Assembly (NCBI GenBank): GCA_030427255.1
Contig: JAUHWY010000009.1
Coordinates: 1-64,000, forward strand
Origin: Bacteroidia bacterium
Lineage (GTDB): Bacteria > Bacteroidota > Bacteroidia > CAIKAF01
Length of the DNA: 64,000 nucleotides
Direction of reading: 5' to 3'
The notes beneath the pieces are model-generated. The model had not been told where the DNA came from and did not search any database. It saw only the letters and a program-made list of their open reading frames with translations. Positions 26,691 to 34,764 of the stretch are shown here, in pieces (the first letter of the stretch is position 1; the number at the start of each line of letters is the position of its first letter). The position numbers and the translations under genes are program-made.

Positions 26691-26698
26691 TATTTTTG
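26691..26698 (+). promoter_or_regulatory. -7 element of the aminotransferase gene
   Basis: TATTTTTG, exact TAnnTTTG, 17 bases before the ATG; a T-run (26671-26677) lies in the -33 region. Confidence 0.5.
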
Positions 26699-26715
26699 AT
26701 GTTTAATTCGATGCC

Positions 26716-27939
26716 ATGCCTTCAATTTCGACCAAAGGACGCGCTTTGCCTGCTTCTCCGATTCGAAAACTGGTGCCCTATGCCGAAGCAGCCCGCGCCA
26801 AGGGTCGAACCGTTTATCATTTGAATATTGGTCAACCTGATATTCCAACCCCTCAAGTGGCTTTGGATGCCATTCGAAATTTTGATGAATCGGTCATAGA
26901 GTATTCGCATTCGGCTGGTTTTGAAAGCTATCGGATGAGGTTGGCTCAGTATTATCGAGGTCTGGATGAGCGCATAACCCATGAGCATATTTTAGTGACC
27001 ACCGGTGGTTCGGAGGCGCTTATGTTTGGTTTGATGGCCACCTTAAACGAAGGTGACGAAGTAATCATTCCCGAACCTTTTTATGCCAATTATGCCAGTT
27101 TTTGTCTGGCTTCCGGTGCTTCTATTGTGCCGGTAACCTCCACCATTGAGCAAGGGTTTGCTTTGCCATCGATGGATGCTTTTGAGCAGGCCATCGGCCC
27201 CAAAACCAAAGCCATTATTATTTGTAATCCTGCCAATCCTACCGGTTATTTATATACCCGCGCCGAGTTGGAGCGCTTGCGGGAATTGGTCTTGAGGCAC
27301 GATCTCTTTTTGTTTGCCGATGAGGTTTACCGCGAGTTTGTGTATGACGGGAGGGACTATTTAAGTACCCTAAGTCTGGAAGGGCTCGACGAGCATTTGG
27401 TTTTGGTAGATTCTGTTTCTAAGCGTTTTAGCATGTGCGGTGTGCGGATTGGAGCTATGGTTACTCGAAACCATCAAGTGTACCAAACCGTAATGAAATT
27501 TGCGCAAGCCAGATTAAGTCCTCCCACCTTAGGTCAAGTGGCTTCTGAAGCTGCTATGGATGTGCCGGATTCCTATTTTGAAGAGGTGAATCGTGAATAT
27601 GTCCACCGCAGAGATGTAATGCATAAGCTGCTGTTGGAAATTCCAGGAGTGATAGCTCCCAAGCCGGGCGGGGCTTTTTACTTGGTTGCAGCCCTTCCGG
27701 TGGAAGATGCTGAGGACTTTTGTGCCTGGATGCTGAGCGAGTTTTCTTATGAAAATCAAACCGTAATGTTGGCTCCGGCTGCCGGCTTTTACAGTACGCC
27801 GGGATTGGGAAAAAACCAAGTCCGTATTGCTTATGTATTGGAGGAAGAGGCCCTGAGAAAAGCCATGCTTTGTTTAAAAGAAGGCCTGCAAGTCTATACT
27901 AAGCTAAAATCCAAGGCAAAAGCTGCCCTTAGAGACTGA
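26716..27939 (+). CDS. class I/II pyridoxal-phosphate aminotransferase
   Basis: A 407-residue fold-type I aminotransferase, probably aspartate-type. Visible landmarks: LNIGQPDIPTP near the N-terminus, NPANPTG (171-177) for cofactor orientation, Asp202 in FADEVYREF to bind the pyridine nitrogen, the Schiff-base Lys236 in SVSKRFSMCG, and Arg244 for phosphate. The substrate-carboxylate Arg is in the region VRIAYV. Exact substrate cannot be assigned; members of this branch transaminate Asp, aromatic or branched amino acids. It stands alone downstream of a family A repeat and converges on the DUF1343 gene with no gap. Confidence 0.88.
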   Translation: MPSISTKGRALPASPIRKLVPYAEAARAKGRTVYHLNIGQPDIPTPQVALDAIRNFDESVIEYSHSAGFESYRMRLAQYYRGLDERITHEHILVTTGGSEALMFGLMATLNEGDEVIIPEPFYANYASFCLASGASIVPVTSTIEQGFALPSMDAFEQAIGPKTKAIIICNPANPTGYLYTRAELERLRELVLRHDLFLFADEVYREFVYDGRDYLSTLSLEGLDEHLVLVDSVSKRFSMCGVRIGAMVTRNHQVYQTVMKFAQARLSPPTLGQVASEAAMDVPDSYFEEVNREYVHRRDVMHKLLLEIPGVIAPKPGGAFYLVAALPVEDAEDFCAWMLSEFSYENQTVMLAPAAGFYSTPGLGKNQVRIAYVLEEEALRKAMLCLKEGLQVYTKLKSKAKAALRD

Positions 27940-29109
27940 TTACTCGAAATCAGGATAAATCAAGTATTGTTTGCGGATTATTTTATACGCAAGCACATCC
28001 GGCATCCATCGTGCCCGTATGGTATCTAAGTCTGTGCCTTTTATTAACTCTTCGCGTACCCAGTGGTTGCCCATGAGTTTGTCAAAAAAGCTGGCGATGA
28101 AAAACTCGGATTTGGGTTCGTAGCGTTGGTATAAATCTTCGAGCCAAAGCAGGTAAATACCATTGAAATTGCGGATATATTCTATCCCAAACTTCCTTAA
28201 ATCGTAACCACCACAGTTTTGGTTTTGGTATTTGGGTTTATCGGCCACGCCGGGAATAGATATTGGGGTTTTGGATAAATTTCCGTCCAAGCCGGGGTAT
28301 CCTACCCACTGAAAAGGAAGGTCGGTGCCGCGACCCACGCTCACTTTGGTGCCCTCAAAAAAGCAGACCGAGGGATATAGATAAATAGAGGTCATATTTG
28401 GTAGGTTGGGCGATGGGGGAACAGGTAATTCATAAAAACTGGAATGGGTGTAGTTTTTGCATGCAAAAACACGCAAGTCTAAGGCCTCACTTTGCTTAAT
28501 CCAGCCTTCGCCTTTCACCATTTGGGCATATTCGCCCACCGTCATTCCATGCACCACGGGAACGGGGTGCATGCCTACAAAGGAACTGCAGGATGGTTCA
28601 AGCACAGGCCCATCCACATAATGCCCATTGGGGTTGGGGCGGTCAAGCACCCAAAAAGGAATGCCCTGTTCGGCGGCTGCTTCCATGGCGAGGCTCATGG
28701 TGGAGATGTAGGTATAGAACCTAGCTCCAACATCCTGAATATCAAATATTAGTATGTCCAAATCTTGCAATTCCTCCGGTCTGGGTTTTTTGTGCTTGCC
28801 ATAAAGGGAAACCACCGGAATTCCGGTCTCCGGATCGGTATCGGAGTGCACCCTTTGGCCTGCACTTGCATTGCCCCTAAACCCATGCTCCGGGCCAAAA
28901 ACCCTAACTATATCTACACCTGACCTTTTGAGGCTGTCTACCAAATGAACGCCATTGATTTCTGCAGTTTGGTTGGCAATGATGCCCACTTTTTTGCCTT
29001 TAAGCAAAGGAAGATAGCTGTTTACCTGATCTGCACCGGTCAGAATTTGAGCGGTAGCGCCGGTAGCGAGTGAGAGGAAGCAAAGAAATGCGGCAAAAAA
29101 TAAATTCAT
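27940..29109 (-). CDS. DUF1343 protein, NamZ-like exo-beta-N-acetylmuramidase
   Basis: DUF1343 proteins include NamZ, a peptidoglycan-recycling exo-N-acetylmuramidase. This 389-residue member has a signal peptide (MNLFFAAFLCFLSLATGATA) and the family core KKVGIIANQTAE, VFGPEHGFRG, the long acidic DLDILIFDIQDVGARFYTY, and GRGTDLPFQWVG. The ATG at 29109 is preferred to an ATG six codons upstream: AAAGG lies ~8 bases before it, and the -7 element TATCTTTG would place transcription start at or beyond the earlier ATG. The product should act in the periplasm or outside. It is divergent from the FtsX-like permease. Confidence 0.87.
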   Translation of the reverse strand: MNLFFAAFLCFLSLATGATAQILTGADQVNSYLPLLKGKKVGIIANQTAEINGVHLVDSLKRSGVDIVRVFGPEHGFRGNASAGQRVHSDTDPETGIPVVSLYGKHKKPRPEELQDLDILIFDIQDVGARFYTYISTMSLAMEAAAEQGIPFWVLDRPNPNGHYVDGPVLEPSCSSFVGMHPVPVVHGMTVGEYAQMVKGEGWIKQSEALDLRVFACKNYTHSSFYELPVPPSPNLPNMTSIYLYPSVCFFEGTKVSVGRGTDLPFQWVGYPGLDGNLSKTPISIPGVADKPKYQNQNCGGYDLRKFGIEYIRNFNGIYLLWLEDLYQRYEPKSEFFIASFFDKLMGNHWVREELIKGTDLDTIRARWMPDVLAYKIIRKQYLIYPDFE

Positions 29110-29114
29110 AGGTG

Positions 29115-29139
29115 TACCTTTGGGCATACATCAAAGATA
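29115..29139. promoter_or_regulatory. face-to-face -7 elements of the divergent DUF1343 and permease genes
   Basis: TACCTTTG on the plus strand (29115-29122) and TATCTTTG on the minus strand (29139-29132) are both exact TAnnTTTG matches, 9 bases apart and pointing at each other. The two transcripts would overlap at their 5' ends, so polymerases compete for one site. No clear -33 TTG was found for either. Confidence 0.5.
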
Positions 29140-29148
29140 CAGGACTCC

Positions 29149-30369
29149 TTGATTTTAGCCAGATTCATAGCGCAAAGGTTTGGAAAAGGTGGCGGTTATT
29201 CTCGTCCGGTAGTTCGAATAGCCATTGCCACTATAGCACTTAGCCTGGCCGTTATGCTTTTATCCGTAGGCATTGTAACGGGTTTTAAGGAAGGCATAAC
29301 CCACAAAATGGAGGGCATTGGAGCACATATACAAATTGCCGCGCTAAGCAATTCCATGTCCTTTGAAACCCAACCTGTACACAGAAATCCATCTTGGTTG
29401 CGCAAACTCAAAGGCATGCCCGGCTTACGTCATGTGCAGGTTTACGCTACCAAACCCACCATATTAAAAACCAAAGAAGAAATTCAGGGCGTACTGCTTA
29501 AAGGGGTGGCCTCGGATTACGATTGGAGTTTTTTGACCGCCCATTTGGTATCCGGTAGTATTCCGGAGAAGGGCCAGGCATTGCCCCCTAGAAGCCTGCT
29601 AATCTCTAAGAATATCGCTAAAAAGCTGCGTTTGGAGGTTGGCGACAGCCTTTCTGCCTATTATGTAAAGCAGGGTGGAACCATGCCTAGAGGCTATAAA
29701 ATGGGTGTTCATGGCATTTATGCCAGCGGGGTGGAAGAAATGGACCAAAACTTGCTCTTTTCTGACCTGGAAAGCGTGCAAGCCATGTACGACTGGAGCT
29801 CTTGGCATGTTTCCGGCATAGAATTGATGCTTACCGGCGTGGAAGCCATGGAAGAAGCTTTGCCCTATGCCGACGAAGTGGTGCCTTACGAATTGTACAT
29901 AAGTACTTTGCAAGAAAGGTACCCCGATTTGTTTCAGTGGCTGCCTTCGCTAGACCAAAATGCCCAAATCATTTTGGTTTTGATGATTGTGGTAAGTTTA
30001 TTAGCCATGAGTTCCACCTTGCTCATTTTAATTTTAGAGCGGACTCAAGCCATAGGCCTTCTTAAAGCTTTAGGTATGCGCAACGGACAGGTGCGCGCCA
30101 TTTTTTGGTTTCAAGCCGCTCGAATTTTATGGAAAGGCATGCTGTGGGGAAACTTTTTTGGTCTGGGGCTGGCCCTTTTGCAGCACCATTTTAAGTTTCT
30201 GGGGATGGATCCCGAAACCTATTATTTGGACTATGTGCCTGTGGCTTTGGTGTGGTTTAAATTTTTGCTCATTAATTTGGGTACCATGTGCTTAAGCCTG
30301 TTGGTTTTGGTGGGGCCCACCTACCTCATTACGCGCATTTCGGTCATTCGGGCACTCCGGTTTCATTAA
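29149..30369 (+). CDS. FtsX-like ABC transporter permease (LolC/E type)
   Basis: A 406-residue inner-membrane protein with the LolC/E and MacB layout: one helix near the N-terminus (RIAIATIALSLAVMLLSVGIVTGF, split here as a region), a ~230-residue periplasmic domain, then three C-terminal helices with the FtsX core (VLMIVVSLLAMSSTLLILI, then ERTQAIGLLKALGMRNGQV). Such permeases pair with a LolD-type ATPase to release lipoproteins from the inner membrane; the ATPase is not in the window. No ATG exists near the start, so a TTG at 29149 is the likely initiator. A LolB-like DUF4292 gene lies 0.7 kb away. Confidence 0.85.
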   Translation: MILARFIAQRFGKGGGYSRPVVRIAIATIALSLAVMLLSVGIVTGFKEGITHKMEGIGAHIQIAALSNSMSFETQPVHRNPSWLRKLKGMPGLRHVQVYATKPTILKTKEEIQGVLLKGVASDYDWSFLTAHLVSGSIPEKGQALPPRSLLISKNIAKKLRLEVGDSLSAYYVKQGGTMPRGYKMGVHGIYASGVEEMDQNLLFSDLESVQAMYDWSSWHVSGIELMLTGVEAMEEALPYADEVVPYELYISTLQERYPDLFQWLPSLDQNAQIILVLMIVVSLLAMSSTLLILILERTQAIGLLKALGMRNGQVRAIFWFQAARILWKGMLWGNFFGLGLALLQHHFKFLGMDPETYYLDYVPVALVWFKFLLINLGTMCLSLLVLVGPTYLITRISVIRALRFH

Positions 30370-30396
30370 AGTTTTAACTTCTCTTTTATTTGGGCG

Positions 30397-30545
30397 CCTA
30401 ATCCGTCTCCGGTTCCAAGTCCTCAGCCCCGGCTAAGGGCAGCAAGGCTTCCGGGGTCCCCCGAAGCATCGGGGGCCTCCTCAGCTCTTGCTGCCCTAAA
30501 TCCGGGGCTTCCGGGCTTTCCACCTCCGCCGGGGCGCATTACGCT
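30397..30545. repeat. family A GC-rich inverted-repeat element, copy 3 (opposite orientation)
   Basis: Inner hairpin CCCCCG-AAGCAT-CGGGGG (30458-30475) with the complementary core GGGGTC...GCCTCCTC, arms CCCCGGCTAAGGGCAGCAAG and CTTGCTGCCCTAAATCCGGG. It is the reverse complement of copy 2 in design and nearly in sequence. Lies between convergent genes. Confidence 0.7.
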
Positions 30546-30579
30546 CCGAAACAAGACCGCTCTCCTGCAAGGCAGTCTA

Positions 30580-31071
30580 TTAAAACCACTGTCCCCTTTT
30601 TCTAAACAACCATCTGCTAACCCAAAAGCCGGCCAAACCTAGTGCCAACAAAACGGTAAGCAACCACCATTGAGCTTTTAATAAAAAAATATCAGAAAAG
30701 TCGGGTGCTGCGGGTATGGCCTGCACATTCAAATAGCTGCACACAAGCTCAAGTAGGGCGGCAATTCCGGGAAAAGCCATGAGCCATATTCCGGGCTTAC
30801 CAAATAAAGCCCGGCCCGAAAACCAAAGCCAAATGCCACAAGCCAAGGCAAGGCTGAGGCTACTAAGTAATTTGGGTACCCAAACAAAAAACAGCAATTC
30901 ACTTAGCGGAGGGTGTTTAGGCGTCCAAGAGGTAAATCGCCCCGCTTCATCAAATACCTCTTTCCAAGGCTCGGCTTGGATTTGCAGCCACCATGCCAGG
31001 CCCACAAACAGCAATGCGGAGCCAAGCATAAGGAGCAATGCTTTGGCGCTTGGTTTTTGCCTGGGACTCAT
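30580..31071 (-). CDS. small polytopic membrane protein of unknown function
   Basis: A 163-residue protein with about four membrane helices (ALLLMLGSALLFVGLAWWL; LLFFVWVPKLLSSLSLALAC; IWLMAFPGIAALLELVCSYL; LLTVLLALGLAGFWVSRWLF) and basic ends. I do not recognise a family. It overlaps the DUF4292 gene by 4 bases and closes a four-gene operon of envelope functions, which makes a role in lipoprotein or polysaccharide handling possible but unproven. In other Bacteroidota a murein-hydrolase activator often follows DUF4292; here this membrane protein takes that place. Confidence 0.72.
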   Translation of the reverse strand: MSPRQKPSAKALLLMLGSALLFVGLAWWLQIQAEPWKEVFDEAGRFTSWTPKHPPLSELLFFVWVPKLLSSLSLALACGIWLWFSGRALFGKPGIWLMAFPGIAALLELVCSYLNVQAIPAAPDFSDIFLLKAQWWLLTVLLALGLAGFWVSRWLFRKRGQWF

Positions 31072-31892
31072 GGCTTGCTTTGAATCTCTTGAATGCTTTT
31101 TCGGGGGTAACTGTCGGGAACCGTAAAAGGAAAGCTCAGTTCCTCGTTGAGTTTATACTTGCTAAAATCCATTCGAATGGTGAGCCGGCGATTAGGTCCG
31201 GTGGACTTTAGACTAAGTTCTTGGGGCAGCAAATACCCCTCTTGTTCGGTGTAGGAGTGAATGGTAATGTCGGTGCGTTGCTGATGCTGTGGTTGTCCCA
31301 AAATGATTTGTTGAATTCTTCCGGGACTTTCAAAAGACAAAAATTGTCCGGGCAAAATAAGGTCCGGGCTTTCCTTCATAGATTCGGCTCCATTGGAAGC
31401 CGCCCAAAGCAATTCTCCTAAGGCACCTGTTTGGTAGCTTTCTTGTTTTTGGGTGAAAAAAGGACGTCCCAACATGGCTTCTTGCAATTGAAGCAGTTCA
31501 AAGGGAATGCCTGCTGCCTCGCTTAGGTCTCCGTTTGCACCGAAATAATAATTTTTATTGAGTAGGTCGAGTGCTTGGGTAGAGTCGGGGAGAATAAGCA
31601 AGCGAAAGACCTCAAATATGGCAATGTCGGGCTTAATAGAAATCCAAATAAGGCTGTCTTTTCTCATGCGCATACGGCCTTTGGCGCTAAAGCTTTTCTC
31701 TTGGGTTTCAATGGAGGCATTGAATTTAGATTCCAGCCATTCCCAAGATTTGGGTTGGCCAATCAAGCTGTCTATGGGCAAGGAGGACAATTCCATGCTT
31801 TGATTTTCTTCCGGAACCTGTTGGCTTTGTTTTTTAGAAGAGCAACCAAACCATAACCAAGCGCAGCAAAAAAGGCACAGCAACTTATTCAT
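31068..31892 (-). CDS. DUF4292 lipoprotein (LolA/LolB-like fold suspected)
   Basis: A 274-residue protein with a short signal ending LFCCAWLWFGC, so Cys17 is the likely lipid site although Trp and Phe precede it where small or aliphatic residues are usual. The DUF4292 core begins KSFSAKGRMRMRKDSLIWIS and IKPDIAIFEVFRLLILPDS, an opening that resembles LolB and other LolA-fold proteins that bind lipid in a half-barrel; this link is inference. A LolB-like protein would insert lipoproteins in the outer membrane. It overlaps both neighbours by 4 bases. Confidence 0.8.
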   Translation of the reverse strand: MNKLLCLFCCAWLWFGCSSKKQSQQVPEENQSMELSSLPIDSLIGQPKSWEWLESKFNASIETQEKSFSAKGRMRMRKDSLIWISIKPDIAIFEVFRLLILPDSTQALDLLNKNYYFGANGDLSEAAGIPFELLQLQEAMLGRPFFTQKQESYQTGALGELLWAASNGAESMKESPDLILPGQFLSFESPGRIQQIILGQPQHQQRTDITIHSYTEQEGYLLPQELSLKSTGPNRRLTIRMDFSKYKLNEELSFPFTVPDSYPRKSIQEIQSKP

Positions 31893-33664
31893 GGGCGGTT
31901 ATGGTTCATTTCAATTTTCTCCAGGAGTTCTTCCCTTGGATAAATGGATTCATCTCGGGCTTTTTCCCAAAATTCAAGAGCTTTAGAGGTATTTCCTTTT
32001 ACCTGATATAAGTCCCCCATTTGTTCCAATACCCTAAAATGGTCGGTTCCTCCCATTTGGAGTGCCATTTGTAAGGTTTGTTCGGCTTCCCCAATTTTAT
32101 TTTGTTGGAGCAATACAAAGCCCTTGGTGCCTATATATTCCGGATTTTCAGGTGATATTTTCACGGCAAGTTCAGCCATTTCCAAAGCTTGGTTTAACCG
32201 TTCTTTACGTTCGGCCAAGTTCCGTGCGTAAGTATTTAAAGCACCGGCATGTGTTTTGCGTAGGTTCATGGCCTGCTCTAATTCAGCATCTGAAGACTTA
32301 TATTCTTTTAATTCATGGTACAGCTCACCAAGGAGCACATGAAATTTAATACGGGTTTCACCGTCTTCAGGTAGGATAAAAGCCATGCCGTTGAGTAGCG
32401 TATTCACGGCCTCCTCGTACTGTCCGCTATAGCGCATGGCAGTAGAAGAAAAAAGGTAGGGCATAGGTTGGTTGGGAAATTCAATGGCCGCTCGTTCCGC
32501 ATGGCTTTCCAATTGTTTCCAACGGCCCAAGTAAGCTTCGATACGCATTACATGGTTCCAAACATCGTAGGAAGTGTTTCCAAAGTGTGTAATGCGAACA
32601 AAGTACTCTAAAGCTTCTTCATAGGCTTCTTTATCCAAGCTTCTTTGGGCAAAAATGGCCAAAAGTTCGGGGTCTTGAATGTCTTGATTTTGCTCAATGA
32701 GCTTTAGCAGCTGGTCGAATTGTTCTGCGCGCTCCGCATTTCTTTTGGACAAGTCAAGAAAGGAATGAAGAATGGTAATTTTATGCTTAAGGGGTACTTC
32801 CTCTTTTTGAAAGGCCTTATAAATATAATGGAAGGCACTATCGAGCATAAATTGTTCTTGAAACAAACCTGCCATGGCCAATTCCACTTTGGGGTCTTCC
32901 GGGAAGCGGCTTTGTAATTTTCTATAGACCTCTAAGGCCTCTTTATTTTTATCTGCTTCTTGCAGTGCTTCTGCATAGGCGCCCATAACCAGAGGCATGT
33001 CCGGATGCTTCTTGTAAAACTTCTTGACCTTTTTTAGGTATTTGCTCGGTTTTTTATACCTCCGCAAAAGACCTAGTCGGCCTTGCATGGCCTCTTCGCT
33101 GTAATTTTGAAGTTTTAGGAGCTCCACATACAGTTCGTCGGCTTCGCTCCAGGCCTTGGACCGCGCAAACCGGTCGGCGGCTTCGAGGGCATAGTCCGGA
33201 TTTTTTTTGCTTTGGTAGAGCGATTTGTATACTTCCCCACTTAAATCAAACTTCTGCAATTCATCCAACAAATGGGCATAGAGCATGGCGTACCATTTTT
33301 GGTCGGGCTTTAACTCAAAGGCCTTTTGAGCGTAGGGCAGAGCCATTTGAGGGGATTGCAGACGCAGAATGTCGGCGGCCTCATAATAGGCTGCCGCTTC
33401 TGCCGGATGCAATTGGGTAATGTCTTTATAAAGGTTTAAGGCTTTGGAATAGTTGTTCAATACCTTTTGGGTTGCGGCGTCGTAGTACATTTGTTTTAGC
33501 CGCATGGACTCCGGGGTTTCTTGGGCAGAAACAGAGGAGCCTGGGAGGCTACAAAGCAGTCCCAAAACCAATAAAACAGACCAAGCAAATGACTTATGAG
33601 CAGCTGGAATAATCTCCCAAACTAAGGTTTTCTGCGTGCTTTTCAATTTTTGCATAATTACCAA
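31889..33664 (-). CDS. secreted tetratricopeptide repeat protein
   Basis: About 590 residues with an N-terminal hydrophobic signal (SFAWSVLLVLGLLCSLPG, cleavage near VSAQ) and at least ten TPR units from residue ~55 to the end, for example YSKALNLYKDITQLHPAEAA, YEEALEYFVRITHFG and ALEMAELAVKISPENPEY. It is probably a periplasmic or outer-membrane scaffold. The start is uncertain: ATGs at 33664 and 33655 both overlap the end of the upstream nucleotidyltransferase gene by 62-71 bases in another frame. The downstream overlap with DUF4292 is 4 bases. The conserved pairing with DUF4292 points to envelope biogenesis. Confidence 0.85.
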   Translation of the reverse strand: MVIMQKLKSTQKTLVWEIIPAAHKSFAWSVLLVLGLLCSLPGSSVSAQETPESMRLKQMYYDAATQKVLNNYSKALNLYKDITQLHPAEAAAYYEAADILRLQSPQMALPYAQKAFELKPDQKWYAMLYAHLLDELQKFDLSGEVYKSLYQSKKNPDYALEAADRFARSKAWSEADELYVELLKLQNYSEEAMQGRLGLLRRYKKPSKYLKKVKKFYKKHPDMPLVMGAYAEALQEADKNKEALEVYRKLQSRFPEDPKVELAMAGLFQEQFMLDSAFHYIYKAFQKEEVPLKHKITILHSFLDLSKRNAERAEQFDQLLKLIEQNQDIQDPELLAIFAQRSLDKEAYEEALEYFVRITHFGNTSYDVWNHVMRIEAYLGRWKQLESHAERAAIEFPNQPMPYLFSSTAMRYSGQYEEAVNTLLNGMAFILPEDGETRIKFHVLLGELYHELKEYKSSDAELEQAMNLRKTHAGALNTYARNLAERKERLNQALEMAELAVKISPENPEYIGTKGFVLLQQNKIGEAEQTLQMALQMGGTDHFRVLEQMGDLYQVKGNTSKALEFWEKARDESIYPREELLEKIEMNHNRP

Positions 33665-34598
33665 TCATGGACCCTGATACAACGCAATTTTTCAGGTGGC
33701 TGTTTTCCTGAACAATAGAATTTGACACCACGGAATTTTCAATTTGGGTGCCATTTCCTATGGAAACGTAGGGTCCTACCACAGTATTTTTTAAAGATAC
33801 ATCACTTCCGATAAAGCAGGGCTCAATTATTACAGAATTTTCTTGACTAATTTTTTGAGATATCAGATTTTCATGCGGGTGATTTAGAGCAAGCACCCTT
33901 TGGTTGGAGAAAACGGTTCCATCTTTGTTTCCGCAGTCGAACCATTCCTTAACGGTATCTGTCGATATCTTGTTTCCCTGTGCTCTAAGGCTTTCTAAAG
34001 CATCGGTGAGTTGGTATTCTCCTTTGCTGGTGATGTTGTTTTCCATTAAAAAATCCAACTCCCTCACTAGGTGTTGCGCATCTTTTAGGAAGTAAATACC
34101 AATGATGGCTAAATTGGAAACCGGCTGCTCCGGCTTTTCCACCATACCGGTTATAAAACCTTGCTGATCTAAGGTTACCACGCCAAAGGCTCGGGGGTCT
34201 TCCACCTCTTTGACCCAAATAATGCCGTCTTTGTTGGTGTCCATTTTAAAATCAGCCGAAAAAAGAGTGTCAGCAAAAGCAATTACAATCTTGTCTTGAA
34301 GCAAAGGACGGGCGCAGAGCACGGCATGAGCTGTACCTAAGGCCTCCTCTTGGTGAAAGATATGCCCTTTTGCTCCTACCTTTTCGGCTGTTTTTAGGAG
34401 CTTTTCTTCTACTTCAGGCCCAAAATCTCCAATGATAAAGCCTATGTTTTCAATTTTCTCGGGACAGGTTTTGGCAATATCTTCTACCAAGCGCTGAACA
34501 ATAGGTTTTCCGGCAATAGGAATAAGGGGTTTGGGCACCGTAAGGGTATGTGGGCGCATTCTTTTCCCCATTCCTGCCATTGGTATAATGATGTTCAT
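33594..34598 (-). CDS. sugar-phosphate nucleotidyltransferase
   Basis: A 334-residue NDP-sugar pyrophosphorylase of the glucose-1-phosphate thymidylyl/uridylyl family. The N-terminal Rossmann-like domain has the signature IIPMAGMGKRMRPHT with KPLIPIAGKPI, then GTAHAVLCA and the metal-binding IVIAFADTLF. The C-terminal ~80 residues are hexapeptide-repeat-like (ENSVIIEPCFIG, SDVSLKNTVVG, YVSIGNG) forming a left-handed beta helix, often used for acyltransfer or allostery. It supplies an activated sugar for surface polysaccharide; which one is unclear. First gene of the TPR-DUF4292 operon. Confidence 0.9.
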   Translation of the reverse strand: MNIIIPMAGMGKRMRPHTLTVPKPLIPIAGKPIVQRLVEDIAKTCPEKIENIGFIIGDFGPEVEEKLLKTAEKVGAKGHIFHQEEALGTAHAVLCARPLLQDKIVIAFADTLFSADFKMDTNKDGIIWVKEVEDPRAFGVVTLDQQGFITGMVEKPEQPVSNLAIIGIYFLKDAQHLVRELDFLMENNITSKGEYQLTDALESLRAQGNKISTDTVKEWFDCGNKDGTVFSNQRVLALNHPHENLISQKISQENSVIIEPCFIGSDVSLKNTVVGPYVSIGNGTQIENSVVSNSIVQENSHLKNCVVSGSMIGNYAKIEKHAENLSLGDYSSCS

Positions 34599-34636
34599 AT
34601 TTACTAATTTCTAATAGCCTGAATTCCGAAAGCCCA

Positions 34637-34668
34637 CAAATCTAAACATATCCCAATTTGCATGCCAA
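34637..34668 (-). promoter_or_regulatory. promoter of the nucleotidyltransferase-TPR-DUF4292 operon
   Basis: Minus strand: TTG (34668-34666), 21-base spacer, then TAGATTTG (34644-34637), an exact TAnnTTTG. The ATG follows 38 bases later. Confidence 0.55.
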
Positions 34669-34764
34669 GCCATTAGAGATTATTATTTGGTTTCTCCCTA
34701 GTTTAAGCCCAGTATCTTGTTTGTAGGTCAGGCTTTCTGTAAAAAATTAAGGCTACTTTTAGGC

